Assembly (NCBI GenBank): GCA_900473795.1
Contig: UCMT01000003.1
Location: 1 to 64,000, forward strand
Direction: 5' to 3'
DNA from: Hyphomicrobiales bacterium
GTDB taxonomy: Bacteria > Pseudomonadota > Alphaproteobacteria > Rhizobiales > Rhizobiaceae
Length of the DNA stretch: 64,000 nucleotides
A model generated the notes under the pieces. That model searched no databases and was not told where the DNA came from. It worked only from the letters and a program-made list of their open reading frames with translations. The translations under genes and the position numbers were made by a program. Below, one piece after another: positions 63,396-64,000 of the stretch. Each line of letters starts with the position of its first letter. Position 1 is the first letter of the stretch.

Positions 63396-64000
63396 AGTTC
63401 GAAGGTATCTACACGCCGGCGGTGACGCCGCTCGGGCCTGATGGCCAGATAGACCGCGACGCTTTTGCCGCTGTCCTGGAGTCCCTCATCGAGGCCAAGG
63501 TGCACGGCATCATCATCGGCGGATCGACCGGCGAATACTACGCCCAGAGCGCCCAGGAGCGCTTCGATCTGGCAGCCCTCGCCAGGGACGTGATCGGCAC
63601 CCGGCTGGCCCTCATCGTCGGCACGGGCGCGACCCGGACGGAGGATTCGGTCGAATACGCCAAGGCGGCAAAGGAGATCGGCGCAGACGCGATCCTGGTA
63701 TCGTCACCGCCTTATGCGTTGCCGACCGAAAAAGAGAATGCCGTTCACGCGCTCACCATCGACCGCGCGGCCAACCTGCCGATCATGCTCTACAACTATC
63801 CGGCTCGCATGGGCGTGGTCATGCGCGAGGAATATTTCGCCCGCGTCGGAAAATCCGCGAACGTGGTGGCGATCAAGGAAAGCTCCGGCGACATGGCCAA
63901 CCTCCATTTGCTGGCGCGGAAGTTCCCGCACATCGGACTCTCCTGCGGATGGGACGACCAGGCGCTCGAATTCTTCGCCTGGGGTGCAAGGAGCTGGGTC
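63392..64000 (+). CDS. DapA/NanA-family aldolase, cut by the window end
   Basis: The first 203 residues of a class I aldolase. The start is a TTG at 63392 overlapping the GntR stop, with GGAG 8 nt upstream. It begins KFEGIYTPAVTPLGPDGQID, then GGSTGEYYAQSAQER (family GGTTGE), SPPYALPTEKE, LYNYPARMG (catalytic Tyr) and the Schiff-base Lys in VVAIKESSGD. The family includes dihydrodipicolinate synthase, N-acetylneuraminate lyase and keto-deoxy-sugar aldolases. Linkage to a GntR regulator favours a catabolic aldolase. Confidence 0.92.
   Translation, partial: MKFEGIYTPAVTPLGPDGQIDRDAFAAVLESLIEAKVHGIIIGGSTGEYYAQSAQERFDLAALARDVIGTRLALIVGTGATRTEDSVEYAKAAKEIGADAILVSSPPYALPTEKENAVHALTIDRAANLPIMLYNYPARMGVVMREEYFARVGKSANVVAIKESSGDMANLHLLARKFPHIGLSCGWDDQALEFFAWGARSWV

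Noticed and set aside
1..64000. CRISPR arrays, rRNA, tRNA and intact insertion sequences
   Set aside because: By eye, no regularly spaced repeats, no rRNA or tRNA-like stretches and no transposase motifs were found; a dedicated scan could still reveal a missed tRNA or small RNA.

Overview
The window reads as a GC-rich replicon of a Rhizobiaceae-type alphaproteobacterium (Rhizobium, Sinorhizobium/Ensifer or Agrobacterium relatives). This rests on the gene families present (HWE histidine kinase, LigD/Ku operon, TRAP and CUT2-type sugar uptake systems, an Lrp next to a branched-chain transaminase, a stand-alone rpsU) and on many short same-strand catabolic operons. The density of carbohydrate uptake operons, the several broken genes and the lack of a core housekeeping block other than rpsU suggest a large plasmid, chromid or accessory chromosomal region. 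That placement is inference.

Layout. 0-1.7 kb: two AT-richer genes for glycan modification (CmcI-type enzyme, hexapeptide acyltransferase). 2.2-7.5 kb: HPII-type catalase, KTSC protein, class A penicillin-binding protein. 8-10.4 kb: a broken DUF4242-adenylate cyclase gene and an AraC regulator. 10.7-13.1 kb: an eroded epimerase fragment, an intact UDP-glucose 4-epimerase and a GH26-like secreted hydrolase. 13.2-19.1 kb: a tightly packed NHEJ operon (ligD, ku, a BRCT-HTH-TPR protein, an alpha/beta hydrolase, xthA), followed upstream by an FtsX-type permease remnant and a UvrD-like helicase. 22-24 kb: cysteine hydrolase, a small protein, rpsU and a long perfect palindrome.

24.4-31.9 kb: a FadR-type regulator with a UxuR-like operator driving a TRAP transporter plus idnD, uxuA and uxuB. 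This is a hexuronate/hexonate catabolic operon ending in fructuronate/mannonate interconversion. 32-39.2 kb: two candidate microproteins, a small RBBP9-like hydrolase, an HWE kinase, a large secreted Ig-like/deacetylase-like protein and an Sfp-type phosphopantetheinyl transferase. 39.5-46.3 kb: a polyol-type operon (AraC, ABC transporter, SDR dehydrogenase, FGGY kinase) resembling ribitol utilisation. 46.9-53.6 kb: a second sugar ABC transporter with a tagatose/psicose-3-epimerase-like enzyme and a divergent LacI repressor. 53.8-55.5 kb: a hipA-hipB module in the less usual toxin-first order with two matching palindromes upstream. 55.7-58.4 kb: Lrp, branched-chain aminotransferase and a 3-hydroxyisobutyrate dehydrogenase-like enzyme. 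58.7-62.1 kb: alpha/beta hydrolase, cNMP-binding patatin, small acidic protein. 62.7 kb to the end: a GntR regulator overlapping the start of a DapA-family aldolase cut by the window edge.

The best candidates for something not well described are the extended NHEJ operon with its BRCT-TPR protein and a Tex30-like hydrolase, the reversed HipAB module with its operators, the microprotein pair at 32 kb, the perfect 18-bp palindrome after rpsU, and the decayed DUF4242-cyclase, whose two inactivating lesions can be located to the base.
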